Shown one piece after another: positions 8,357 to 15,550 of a DNA stretch of 19,402 nt. How positions within the stretch are numbered: position 1 is the first letter of the stretch; each line of letters opens with the position of its first letter. Where the stretch lies: assembly GCA_038241115.1 (NCBI GenBank), contig JBBRGA010000066.1:1-19402 (forward strand), read 5' to 3'. The translations under genes were made by a program, and so were the position numbers. The notes under the pieces were generated by a model. That model worked only from the letters and a program-made list of their open reading frames with translations. It made no database searches and had not been told where the DNA came from. The DNA is from JANYJJ01 sp038241115 (lineage in GTDB: Bacteria > Pseudomonadota > Gammaproteobacteria > Burkholderiales > Burkholderiaceae_C).

Positions 8357-8815
8357 TTACGCCCCCTTGGTGATCATCAAATACAAGATCGGCAACGGCA
8401 CGATGGTGGCGATGGCCCCGGCCGTTTGCCAGATCGTTGAAAGACGCAAATATTCGGCCGTGATGGCTTTGTCGCGCTTCAAAATTTTGCGTTGGCGCAA
8501 CTGGATGGGAACCAGGACGATGGCCCAAATGGCACCGCTGATGCTCAGCAGGGCATAGCTCCAGGCGATCCAGCTTTGGTTGGCAGCACCCCCAAAACGT
8601 TGGCCCATCAAGTGACCAGTGCCGACCACCAAAAGCGAGCCTGTGAAGGTGAACATGGCGTCCGTGATAAGCACCAAACGGTTGCTGAAGGCGATGACTT
8701 CGAAGTTGCGGGTGCGTTCGGCCAAGGCGGCCCAGGTGCCGCTGACGACCACGTTGCCCAGGAACAGGCACACGGACAAGACGTGGATGATTTTTAAAGT
8801 TTCGCCAGAGACCAT
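8357..8815 (-). CDS. DUF2269-like integral membrane protein
   Basis: Small inner-membrane protein of 152 residues with four predicted membrane segments (about residues 8-28, 44-68, 80-102 and 124-147). The opening LKIIHVLSVCLFLGNVVVSG and the overall layout resemble the DUF2269 family of unknown function. The ATG at 8815 is chosen because it places the first membrane helix near the N-terminus, as in the family; an ATG at 8896 would add 27 polar residues and overlap the upstream crtC end. No strong ribosome binding site is seen at 8815. It follows crtC by about 32 bp and is the last gene of the minus-strand photosynthesis block, so it may be co-transcribed. A carotenoid or membrane role is guesswork. 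Confidence 0.75.
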   Translation of the reverse strand: MVSGETLKIIHVLSVCLFLGNVVVSGTWAALAERTRNFEVIAFSNRLVLITDAMFTFTGSLLVVGTGHLMGQRFGGAANQSWIAWSYALLSISGAIWAIVLVPIQLRQRKILKRDKAITAEYLRLSTIWQTAGAIATIVPLPILYLMITKGA

Positions 8816-8847
8816 TTTGTTTTTTGTGGGGCGTGGGCGCTGGCCAA

Positions 8848-9951
8848 TCAGGCTCTGCGCGGCATGCGAAACGGCAGCATCAACGGCATGGACCAAGCCT
8901 TCAGGCGTTGCGGTTGCAGGCTTTCGTGCACGGCCACCACCGATTCGCCCAGCAGCGTGGCGTTGACCAGACTGCGGGCGTAGAAAGGTGTGTCTTCAAG
9001 GGTTTCTTTGACGGTGGCTTTCTGGAAAGGAAGCGATCCGTTTTCCGCGCCGCTCAATTCACTGCGCATGTTGCGGCCCACTCGCCAGATCGTGGTGGGC
9101 AAGCTTTGTCGCGCTGCCGGTTGAAACGCTTCAACGTCGCCGTTGGGCTTGAAGCGTTCTGCCAGCAGACGGTTGTTGCCGTTTTGCAGTTGCACGTCGT
9201 AGATGACAGCGGTGCTGCCGTCAGCCATGGCGGCGCGCGACCAGTCCCACACTTTGAAGGGGCCGCTGACGGGCTCGTCGCCTTCGTTGCTGTCTAAATA
9301 GGCTTGGCCTTTCCATGAGGCGGCGGGTCTGTCCATGGCCACTTCAATGCGCGCGCAAGGCGCAATGGGCCCCCAGCGGTGGCGGCCTTGGTCGTCGAGT
9401 GCGGCGTTGTAAGTGCAGAGGGCTTGGGGGTAGACGCGGATGCTGCCGCGCACGCGACGCGGCAGCGGCATGGCCACCTCGTCGATGTCGATTTGCAAAT
9501 GGTCGCCGCGCCATTGCAAACGACTGGGGCCAATGTTGAACTGGCTGCGGTCGCGGTGGATGTGGCGAGCGCCTCGCTCGGTCATGGTCCAGCGTTTACC
9601 AGCAGCACCGTACAAAGCAACGTTGAGGGCGCAGTGGTTTTCGGGGTTCACGCTCAAGCCTTGGCGTTTGAAGGCGGCCGCGTAGTAGGGCGAAAATACA
9701 CTGCCTACGAAAGCGATGAGGCTGATGGCGTGTTGGCCGTCGTCGCTGATGGCGTCGACGTACCACCAGAGATACGCACCCGGCCCGACGGTTTGGTCGA
9801 AGCGAGGTGTGCCATCAGTGTCTCGGCCGCCAGTTGGCCCGACAGCGCCGCCATGGGAACCCCCGGCCCCGGGTGCACGCTGCCCCCCGCCAGAAACAGA
9901 CCCGGCAGTTTGCTGGCCGCGCCCGAGCGCTGAAACGGCGTCATCCATCCG
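8848..9951 (-). CDS. crtC: Carotenoid 1,2-hydratase (hydroxyneurosporene synthase), start uncertain
   Basis: Adds water to the 1,2 double bond of acyclic carotenoids (neurosporene/lycopene) in the spheroidene/spirilloxanthin pathway. Recognised from GAYLWWYVDAISDDG, LIAFVGSVFSPYYA, NPENHCALNVALYG, and the mid-protein pattern of VWDWSRAAM and VIYDVQLQNG. Conserved sequence begins near 9812, but no ATG, GTG or TTG exists in this frame between there and the ATG at 9951. Using 9951 gives 367 residues, with about 46 unusual Gly/Ala/Arg-rich residues first, and overlaps the 3' end of crtD by 247 bp. The true start may differ: a non-standard codon, or a sequence frameshift near 9805-9815, where an ATG (9813-9815) sits just in front of the conserved region but one frame off. 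The function call is firm; the 5' end is not. Confidence 0.85.
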   Translation of the reverse strand, partial: RMDDAVSALGRGQQTAGSVSGGGQRAPGAGGSHGGAVGPTGGRDTDGTPRFDQTVGPGAYLWWYVDAISDDGQHAISLIAFVGSVFSPYYAAAFKRQGLSVNPENHCALNVALYGAAGKRWTMTERGARHIHRDRSQFNIGPSRLQWRGDHLQIDIDEVAMPLPRRVRGSIRVYPQALCTYNAALDDQGRHRWGPIAPCARIEVAMDRPAASWKGQAYLDSNEGDEPVSGPFKVWDWSRAAMADGSTAVIYDVQLQNGNNRLLAERFKPNGDVEAFQPAARQSLPTTIWRVGRNMRSELSGAENGSLPFQKATVKETLEDTPFYARSLVNATLLGESVVAVHESLQPQRLKAWSMPLMLPFRMPRRA

Positions 9952-11354
9952 TGCGACGCTTGGCCGTACAGGGCCCCGCCCGTCCCTGGAAACAAGCGGT
10001 TGAAATCGCTCGGTGTGGTTTGCACCATTTGTGCGGTGCTCATGTCGAGGTTCAGGCCACAGTGGGCCAAAAGCTGCAGGCTGCGGTCTTGACATGCTTG
10101 TGTCTCGGTGGAGTTTGATTTTTCAATGTCGCCGTCAGGCGGTGCGTTGACCAAGAGCAGCAATCGTTCTGTGCCTCTTGGTTCTTTTGCGTCTTCTCTT
10201 GCGTTATCTCTTGTGTCGTCATTGCGATCTTGTGCACAGACGTAAACCGTGCCCTGCTCAGGCAAGCGCCGCCGCTTGAAGATGTCGGTGAATTCACTTT
10301 TGTAATCGGACTCGAAAAACACGTTGTGGCGCACCAAAGGGAAACCGCGGGTTCGTGCGTTGACCGACCACGTCACCGCCGAAAGCGAGCGGGCGGCGCG
10401 AGGTGTTTCGTTGGCGGCTTGACGCACTCCCGTCGCATCTCCGAGCAAGCCCTGAGCAAGCGCGCTGGCGTCGCCGTTGAACACCACCGCGTCGGCTTGA
10501 ATCTGCTCACCGTTTGCCAACTCGACGCCTGACGCCTTGCCCTGGTTTGTGAGAATTCGGCTGACCGCGCAGCCGTAACGCAGCGTCGCACCTTGTGCCT
10601 CGGCCAGTTTGGCGATGGCCACGGCCAGGGCGTGCATGCCGCCCTTAACCGCGTAAACCCCGTCGAGTTCCACATGCGCCACCAGCATCAAAGTGGCCGG
10701 AGCCAACCAGGGTGATGCGCCGCAGTAGGTGGCATAGCGGCCAAACAATTGCTGCATGCGCGGATCGTGGAAGTACTTGCCCAGCGACGTCCACAGTGAC
10801 GCAAACGGGCCCAGGCTGGCGAGTGCGGCCAAGCCGGCCGGGCCCAGGTCAGCTCCCATGTTCGTCATGGTGGGCCTTGATGAACGGATGTAGGGGCCTT
10901 CCAGGTGCTGATAGATGCGCTTGGCTTGCGCGCAAAACTCGGTGAAGCGCCGGGCTTCGGCGGGAGAGCTGAACTGCGCAATCGCGTCGGTGGATTGCTG
11001 GATGTCGGTGTGCAGGTCCAGGCGCTTGTCGAAGTCTCGCCAAGCGTGACGGGCCAGGATGTGCAGCGGGCTGAGCTGCACATGGCTGCTTAGCGTGGCG
11101 CCCACGCTGGCAAAAATTTGCTCAAAAACCCAGCGCATCGTGAACACGGTAGGCCCGGAGTCCACAAGCTGGCCGCCCACCATGACGCGGCGCATCTTGC
11201 CGCCGGGGGTGGCCGCGGCTTCCAGCAAGGTGACGCGCACGCCGCGGTGCGAAAGCAGCAAAGCGCTGACCAGGCCGCCTATTCCTGAGCCAACGACCAC
11301 CACGTGTTTGTCGTCGGTCTTTTTTGCCGGCGTTCGGGTCAGCGGTCTAGACAT
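9705..11354 (-). CDS. crtD: 1-hydroxycarotenoid 3,4-desaturase (phytoene-desaturase family)
   Basis: FAD-dependent carotenoid desaturase that introduces the 3,4 double bond into 1-hydroxy carotenoids after CrtC acts. 549 residues from the ATG at 11354. Seen: the dinucleotide-binding motif VVVVGSGIGGL (residues about 18-28) with Glu45 ending the second strand, GGKMRRV, DSGPTVFTMRWVFEQ, and the C-terminal FAD signature LFLAGGSVHPGPGVPMAALSG, typical of CrtD. The last ~35 residues after AAETLMAHLA are Ser/Thr-rich and run through the crtC coding region, so the natural end may be near 9810. A charged insertion (DDTRDNAREDAKEPR) interrupts the usual AQDR...ERLLLLVNAP region. Its start overlaps the crtA stop by 8 bp (ATGTCTAG), pointing to translational coupling. 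An in-frame upstream start at 11495 lies inside crtA and is rejected. Confidence 0.9.
   Translation of the reverse strand: MSRPLTRTPAKKTDDKHVVVVGSGIGGLVSALLLSHRGVRVTLLEAAATPGGKMRRVMVGGQLVDSGPTVFTMRWVFEQIFASVGATLSSHVQLSPLHILARHAWRDFDKRLDLHTDIQQSTDAIAQFSSPAEARRFTEFCAQAKRIYQHLEGPYIRSSRPTMTNMGADLGPAGLAALASLGPFASLWTSLGKYFHDPRMQQLFGRYATYCGASPWLAPATLMLVAHVELDGVYAVKGGMHALAVAIAKLAEAQGATLRYGCAVSRILTNQGKASGVELANGEQIQADAVVFNGDASALAQGLLGDATGVRQAANETPRAARSLSAVTWSVNARTRGFPLVRHNVFFESDYKSEFTDIFKRRRLPEQGTVYVCAQDRNDDTRDNAREDAKEPRGTERLLLLVNAPPDGDIEKSNSTETQACQDRSLQLLAHCGLNLDMSTAQMVQTTPSDFNRLFPGTGGALYGQASHGWMTPFQRSGAASKLPGLFLAGGSVHPGPGVPMAALSGQLAAETLMAHLASTKPSGRVRISGGTSTPSATTANTPSASSLS
10182..10220. repeat. Degenerate short tandem repeat inside crtD
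   Basis: On the plus strand, three imperfect 12-14-bp units of the form TTCT(C/T)TTGCGT follow each other. They encode the charged insertion found in CrtD. This looks like a small repeat expansion in a surface loop. Confidence 0.4.
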
Positions 11355-12135
11355 CTTGGGCGCCAAACGTGCGACCTTGCCACGTGCCTTTGATTTCCAG
11401 CGGCACAAAGCGCGCAAACATCGACTCTGAAAAATAGTGGCCGCCATAAGCCGCTTGAATGGCTTCTTGGTGAGCCCCAGAGCGCGCGTACGCATTCATG
11501 GCGGCGACGTTTTCCCAAAGGGTGAACGTGGCTTGACGCAGCAGAGGCGCTTCGCCCACGCCCGTGGCCATGAGCACGCCCGGCGCCGTGTGCAGCGACA
11601 CCTCGGAGGCCGGCTGCATCCGCCAGAACTGGCGCGCGCGAGAAGGGCGTATCGACGCGCGCGTGAGCGACACCACCGGGCCGTCTTCAGGCAGCTCGGC
11701 AGTGACTTCCAAGCTGGAACCTGACCAACTTCCGCGACACGAGCACACCCTCAGCAGCGCCACACACAGCTCTCGCGCATGGCCGCGGTAGGCGGCCAGC
11801 GTGGGTGAGCGGGAGATGAAACTGCGCGCTGCGGCTTCGCTGTCGAAGCCCAAAAACAAGCCTTGCCGTGTGCGGCTGGGGCGCAGGCCAAAGCCGCCCT
11901 CAAAACCGCTGCCCAGCACCTTGGAAAATTTCAAACCTGCGATGCGCCGCAGCGGCCAACGCTGCATCACCAATCGAGACCAGCCCCACAAGGTAGAGGC
12001 GGCTTTGAAGTCCACCAGGACCACGACCACAACGCTGCCTGCGGTGTTTTTACCCGCGGTGAGGGCTGGTGAATTCGTCAAGCCGTTTTCGCGCGGCGAA
12101 CTCGCTGCGCTGTTCAAGGAGGCGGCTTGATTCAC
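11347..12135 (-). CDS. crtA: Spheroidene monooxygenase
   Basis: Oxygen-dependent enzyme that adds the 2-keto group to spheroidene, giving spheroidenone, the typical carotenoid of purple bacteria grown with oxygen. 262 residues. Seen: VVVVVLVDFKAASTLWGWSRL near the N-terminus (about residues 35-54), LKFSKVLGSGFEGGFGLRPS, the RVCSCRGSWSG segment, SLTRASIRPSRARQFWR, and the C-terminal FTLWENVAAMNAYA and ESMFARFVPLEIKGTW, a typical CrtA pattern. The start is GTG, overlapping the ispH stop as GTGA (12132-12135); the next gene crtD overlaps the crtA stop by 8 bp, so ispH-crtA-crtD look translationally coupled. A polar, low-complexity stretch of about 32 residues precedes the conserved domain. Confidence 0.93.
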   Translation of the reverse strand: MNQAASLNSAASSPRENGLTNSPALTAGKNTAGSVVVVVLVDFKAASTLWGWSRLVMQRWPLRRIAGLKFSKVLGSGFEGGFGLRPSRTRQGLFLGFDSEAAARSFISRSPTLAAYRGHARELCVALLRVCSCRGSWSGSSLEVTAELPEDGPVVSLTRASIRPSRARQFWRMQPASEVSLHTAPGVLMATGVGEAPLLRQATFTLWENVAAMNAYARSGAHQEAIQAAYGGHYFSESMFARFVPLEIKGTWQGRTFGAQDV

Positions 12136-13181
12136 GCTGCGCGCCGCAGCAAGGCCACTGGCAGTCGAAAGACGATGCCTTCTTCGAGGCGAGGGTCCAG
12201 CACGTCAGACTGCAACACGTTGGCGGTACTTAACTCGCTCAGGCGGTGAGCCACCCGTTGCACCAGAACTTCGGGAGTGGACGCGCCTGCGGTCACGCCA
12301 ATGCGTCGCAGGCTGGTGAGCCAGTGCGGGTTGATCTCAGACTCGTCTTGCACCAAGTACGCGGCCACGCCTTGTTGGGCGGCCACTTCGAACAGGCGCG
12401 TGGCGTTCGAGCTGTTGCGCGAGCCGACCACCAAGATCAATTCCACTTTCTTTGCCAGTTCGCGCACCGCGTTTTGGCGGTTCTGGGTGGCGTAGCAAAT
12501 GTCATCGGTGTTGGGGCCTTTGATGTGCGGGAAGCGCTGGGTCAAGGCCGCGATGATGTCGCGTGTGTCGTCCACGCTGAGGGTGGTTTGAGTGACGTAA
12601 GCCAACGGCGGCACACAGTTCAGCCCTGCGCCCACATCATCAGAGCCCAAATCAAGCCTCTGTACATCGGTGACGTTGCTGACCAAATGCGCCGGTGTGT
12701 TGACACGGCCCAAAGTGCCCTCTATCTCTTCATGGCCGGCATGGCCAATGACGATCAAGGTGTGGCCTGAGCGGCTGTAGCGCTGCGCTTGCTGATGCAC
12801 TTTGCTCACCAGGGGGCAGGTCGCGTCAATCACGTTGAGGCCGCGAGTTTGTGCTTCGCGCACCACGGCAAGAGACACGCCGTGCGCGCTGAAGATGGTG
12901 ACCGCGCCGCTGGGCACTTCGCTGAGTTGATTCACAAAGACCACGCCGCGCGTGCGCAGGTCTGCCACCACATGGCTGTTGTGAACAATCTCATGAAATA
13001 TGAAGACGGGGGCGCCGTGCAGTTCGAGGGCGCGGTTGGCAATTTGAACCGCCCGCACCACACCCGCACAAAAACCCCGCGGCTGCGACAACAGAACTTG
13101 CACGGCCGGTGGCACATCAGGGTGACTCACCGCGCTGGATGCGTCGGGTTCAAAAACAGAAGAAGCGGTGTGGTGCAACAT
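12132..13181 (-). CDS. ispH: 4-hydroxy-3-methylbut-2-enyl diphosphate reductase
   Basis: Iron-sulfur enzyme making IPP and DMAPP in the last step of the MEP pathway (also called lytB). 349 residues. Seen: the three cluster-ligand cysteines in PRGFCAGV (Cys38), DATCPLV (Cys122) and DDICYATQNRQ (Cys229), the substrate-binding HEIVHN, the GHAGHEEIEGTLG region carrying the catalytic Glu152 (Glu126 in E. coli), and SSNATRL near the C-terminal domain. About 25 non-conserved residues precede the domain. It sits between pufC and crtA, so it likely boosts isoprenoid supply for carotenoids and the bacteriochlorophyll tail. A separate housekeeping copy elsewhere in the genome is likely but not visible here. 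Confidence 0.95.
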   Translation of the reverse strand: MLHHTASSVFEPDASSAVSHPDVPPAVQVLLSQPRGFCAGVVRAVQIANRALELHGAPVFIFHEIVHNSHVVADLRTRGVVFVNQLSEVPSGAVTIFSAHGVSLAVVREAQTRGLNVIDATCPLVSKVHQQAQRYSRSGHTLIVIGHAGHEEIEGTLGRVNTPAHLVSNVTDVQRLDLGSDDVGAGLNCVPPLAYVTQTTLSVDDTRDIIAALTQRFPHIKGPNTDDICYATQNRQNAVRELAKKVELILVVGSRNSSNATRLFEVAAQQGVAAYLVQDESEINPHWLTSLRRIGVTAGASTPEVLVQRVAHRLSELSTANVLQSDVLDPRLEEGIVFRLPVALLRRAA

Positions 13182-13214
13182 GTTGACGACGACACCGCTT
13201 CTGATTGGATCGCT

Positions 13215-13250
13215 GTTCGGCCAGATGCGTCGCGTACTGCTGTGCCGAAC
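13215..13250 (-). terminator. Hairpin downstream of pufC
   Basis: GTTCGGC (13215-13221) and GCCGAAC (13244-13250) form a perfect 7-bp stem with a 22-nt loop in the 77-bp gap between pufC and ispH. There is no T-tract, so it is more likely an RNA processing or stability element, or a weak terminator at the end of the puf segment, than a full intrinsic terminator. Confidence 0.35.
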
Positions 13251-13258
13251 CGCGAGGC

Positions 13259-14416
13259 TTACTTGACGGCCATTTCAACTCGCGGCGCTTCCGCCACAGG
13301 CGCAGTCAGGCTGCTGGTCGCTTCCGCTGGGGCCAGCGTCCACAACTCTGGGTGGTCTTTTGCCATTTGCGCGCCGTACAGAGGCTTGTAAGCACCCTGA
13401 TGGCAAGTGGCGCAGTTCACCTTGGCAACGTCGCCTTCAGGGCCCTTGCGATTGACCGGGAACACATCTGTCAACGACACCATGTATTCGTTATTGGTTT
13501 CGCGTGCCATGTTGATGCCGTAATGCGCCTTGCCCCGTGTGGGACGCGCCCAGGACTGCCAGTTCTCGGTGTTGTGGCAGTAAGTGCAGTTCACGCCGAG
13601 CGAACTGGACATGTGCATCATCAACGCATACGTGTGTTCAGTCTGCTTGACCGAGCTGCGGTTGGCTTTGTCTCCAGTCATGGCCAATGCGCTTTTGCCG
13701 TTGACCAAAATTTGCTGGTTGCCGAGCAGGTAAGGCGTGAACGGATCGTAAGGAAGCGAGCTGTAGCCCACTGCTTTCATGGGCTGGTTTTGGCCCGATT
13801 TATCAGCCAAGCTGCCACCTGCGTACTTGCTGGGACTGGGCGCGAACCAATACTGTGCCGGAACGGGGTTGCCGCGGTGGCAGGTGTAGCAAGTAACACC
13901 GGTTTTCGCGACGTGTGTTTGCCAATTGGCGTTGATGTTTTGCGTCATCTGCAACATGCGACGCGCCACCACTTTGGTGTACTTGCCGTCGTCGGCAAAG
14001 TTTTGCACGTTGTGGCAATAGACGCAGCCGGCTTCGGGCGCCACCCACTGGGTGATGGTCAGCATGTGGCGCGTGAACGCACCCACACTCAAATTGCCCA
14101 GAATTTTGACGTTTTGGTAGACGTCTTTGGCGCGCGGGCCGTCATCGCTGGCAGCTTCCAGGGCAGGCGGTGCCACATTGATGGCGGCTTGCGTCGCCAG
14201 CGTGCGAGGGTTGTATATCTGTTGCATCGCGGTGCCGCGGTAACCGGTTTGCACCACCTCGATGGGAGGACGCTCGCAGCCCGAAAGAGCTGCAGCGCAC
14301 ACACCTACCGTGACCGCAGTTCGCAGCATCGACCTTTTTGAGGAAGGCAGCAAAGATTGCGTCAGGGATTGCTTAAACGACTTCAGCACTTGACACACTT
14401 TCACTGTCGAGCTCAT
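13259..14416 (-). CDS. pufC: Photosynthetic reaction centre cytochrome c subunit (tetraheme)
   Basis: Periplasmic, lipid-anchored cytochrome that re-reduces the photo-oxidised special pair. 385 residues. Four CXXCH haem sites are visible: CVYCH (131-135), CYTCH (176-180), CTYCH (277-281) and CATCH (335-339), with Met-rich helices such as MLQMTQN and ALMMHMSSS that can give axial ligands. A lipobox LSGC (Cys47) follows a hydrophobic segment (31-44). The start at 14416 overlaps the pufM stop (ATGA) and has AGGAG upstream; the in-frame ATG at 14329 (Met30), preceded by AAGG, would give a more standard lipoprotein signal peptide and is an alternative. The tail after about residue 362 is Ala/Pro-rich. 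Confidence 0.96.
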   Translation of the reverse strand: MSSTVKVCQVLKSFKQSLTQSLLPSSKRSMLRTAVTVGVCAAALSGCERPPIEVVQTGYRGTAMQQIYNPRTLATQAAINVAPPALEAASDDGPRAKDVYQNVKILGNLSVGAFTRHMLTITQWVAPEAGCVYCHNVQNFADDGKYTKVVARRMLQMTQNINANWQTHVAKTGVTCYTCHRGNPVPAQYWFAPSPSKYAGGSLADKSGQNQPMKAVGYSSLPYDPFTPYLLGNQQILVNGKSALAMTGDKANRSSVKQTEHTYALMMHMSSSLGVNCTYCHNTENWQSWARPTRGKAHYGINMARETNNEYMVSLTDVFPVNRKGPEGDVAKVNCATCHQGAYKPLYGAQMAKDHPELWTLAPAEATSSLTAPVAEAPRVEMAVK

Positions 14417-15390
14417 GGCTTGGCTCCTATCAACAACGTAGGATCAATTCCCAAGGGCAAGATGACCGGATAGCTTGGAACGACGTGGTGCTTCACCGAC
14501 CACAAATACCAGTTGTCCACCACCGTACCGGTGAGCAGAATTCCGACGCCACCGACCAGCGGGCACAGCACTGCAAACCACCAGGCCCAGCGGTGCACCG
14601 ATTCCATCGTCGCGTTAAAGCCCATGGTCCAGCGCCAGAACAGGCCAGCTCGCTCAGACGCGGTACCGCGGTCAATGATTTGTTCGATTTCGCGCTCACC
14701 GCCGTAGCGGCCTACCGCCAAGATCGTTGCGCCGTGCATGGCAAACAACAACACAGAACCGTACAAAAACACGATAGACAGTGCATGGAAGGGGTTATAA
14801 AAAAGGTTGCCGTAGCGCAGGGAAATTGCCGCTGTCCAGTCCAGGTGAGGGAAGATTCCGAACGGCACCGACTCCGACCAGCTGCCCATCAGTACGGGGC
14901 GAAACAGGCCGCACACCAAGAACAGCCAAATGGCGGCAGCAAAGGCCCAAGCCACGTGAGTTCCCAATCCGAGTTGTCGAGCGCGCCTGTAGGTGCGTGT
15001 CCACCAAAGCAGCATCGAGATGGTCAGGAACAGGCCAGCAATGTTCCACCAGCCACCCTGCGCAAGCGGTGGGATGTTGAGGCCGAAGGCGGGTGCAGGC
15101 GGCTCAAGTGCCAGCCAGAACAATTGGCGAATGAACTGAAGGATGTTCCAGTCCACCGAAGCGAGCATGTTCATGCCCATGATGTTGAAAGCCAGTGCAC
15201 CGAAGCAGATCGAAGCCACGCCCAAGGTGCCCAAGTAAACAGGGCCTACTTGCGCATTGCCAAGGCGGCCAAACAAGTGAACCAAGAAGGGCTTGCCACT
15301 GCGCTTCCAGTCGCCTCGCGGTAGCGCAATCCCGTCGTGCACCGGGCCCACGGGTTGGACGTCGGTAAATAAGTTTTGGTACTCAGCCAT
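14413..15390 (-). CDS. pufM: Photosynthetic reaction centre M subunit
   Basis: Five-helix core subunit of the type II reaction centre, 325 residues. The cofactor ligands fall at the same numbers as in Rhodobacter: His182 (PHLDW, accessory bacteriochlorophyll), His202 (YNPFHALSI, special pair), His219 and His266 with Glu234 (non-haem iron; AMHGAT, ESVHRWAWW, GEREIEQ). The C-terminal extension ending DPTLLIGAKP is of the type that contacts PufC. A strong AAAGGAG ribosome binding site precedes the ATG at 15390. The gene is separated from pufL by an unusual 160-nt spacer and overlaps pufC by ATGA. Confidence 0.98.
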   Translation of the reverse strand: MAEYQNLFTDVQPVGPVHDGIALPRGDWKRSGKPFLVHLFGRLGNAQVGPVYLGTLGVASICFGALAFNIMGMNMLASVDWNILQFIRQLFWLALEPPAPAFGLNIPPLAQGGWWNIAGLFLTISMLLWWTRTYRRARQLGLGTHVAWAFAAAIWLFLVCGLFRPVLMGSWSESVPFGIFPHLDWTAAISLRYGNLFYNPFHALSIVFLYGSVLLFAMHGATILAVGRYGGEREIEQIIDRGTASERAGLFWRWTMGFNATMESVHRWAWWFAVLCPLVGGVGILLTGTVVDNWYLWSVKHHVVPSYPVILPLGIDPTLLIGAKP

Positions 15391-15405
15391 CTGTGTTTCT
15401 CCTTT

Positions 15406-15434
15406 GAGCCCTTTGATGTTTAGCGCATCGGCTC
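15406..15434 (-). promoter_or_regulatory. Hairpin abutting the pufM ribosome binding site
   Basis: GAGCC (15406-15410) pairs with GGCTC (15430-15434), and GATG (15415-15418) with CATC (15426-15429), leaving a 4-nt bulge and a 7-nt loop. In the mRNA the stem ends directly next to AAAGGAG of pufM. It could tune pufM translation or mRNA decay. Pairing is seen; function is inference. Confidence 0.4.
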
Positions 15435-15445
15435 ACCGAGGGAAG

Positions 15446-15475
15446 GTTGTTGCTTGAGGGTCACTCGGCAACAAC
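15446..15475 (-). promoter_or_regulatory. Perfect 8-bp stem-loop in the pufL-pufM spacer
   Basis: GTTGTTGC (15446-15453) and GCAACAAC (15468-15475) form a perfect stem with a 14-nt loop, midway in the noncoding spacer between pufL and pufM. There is no following T-run, so a processing or stability element is more likely than a terminator. Confidence 0.45.
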
Positions 15476-15550
15476 ACGCCTGTCTTGCTTTGGCAATCTA
15501 AATTGGACCGCTTGCGCGCCGATTCATTGCCTTTCAACTTGCTTTACGAA

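Noticed and set aside
13205..14341. Long plus-strand open frame (378 codons) antisense to pufC
   Set aside because: It lies fully opposite pufC, which has four haem motifs and a lipobox. The translation has no recognisable domain and is a high-GC shadow frame.
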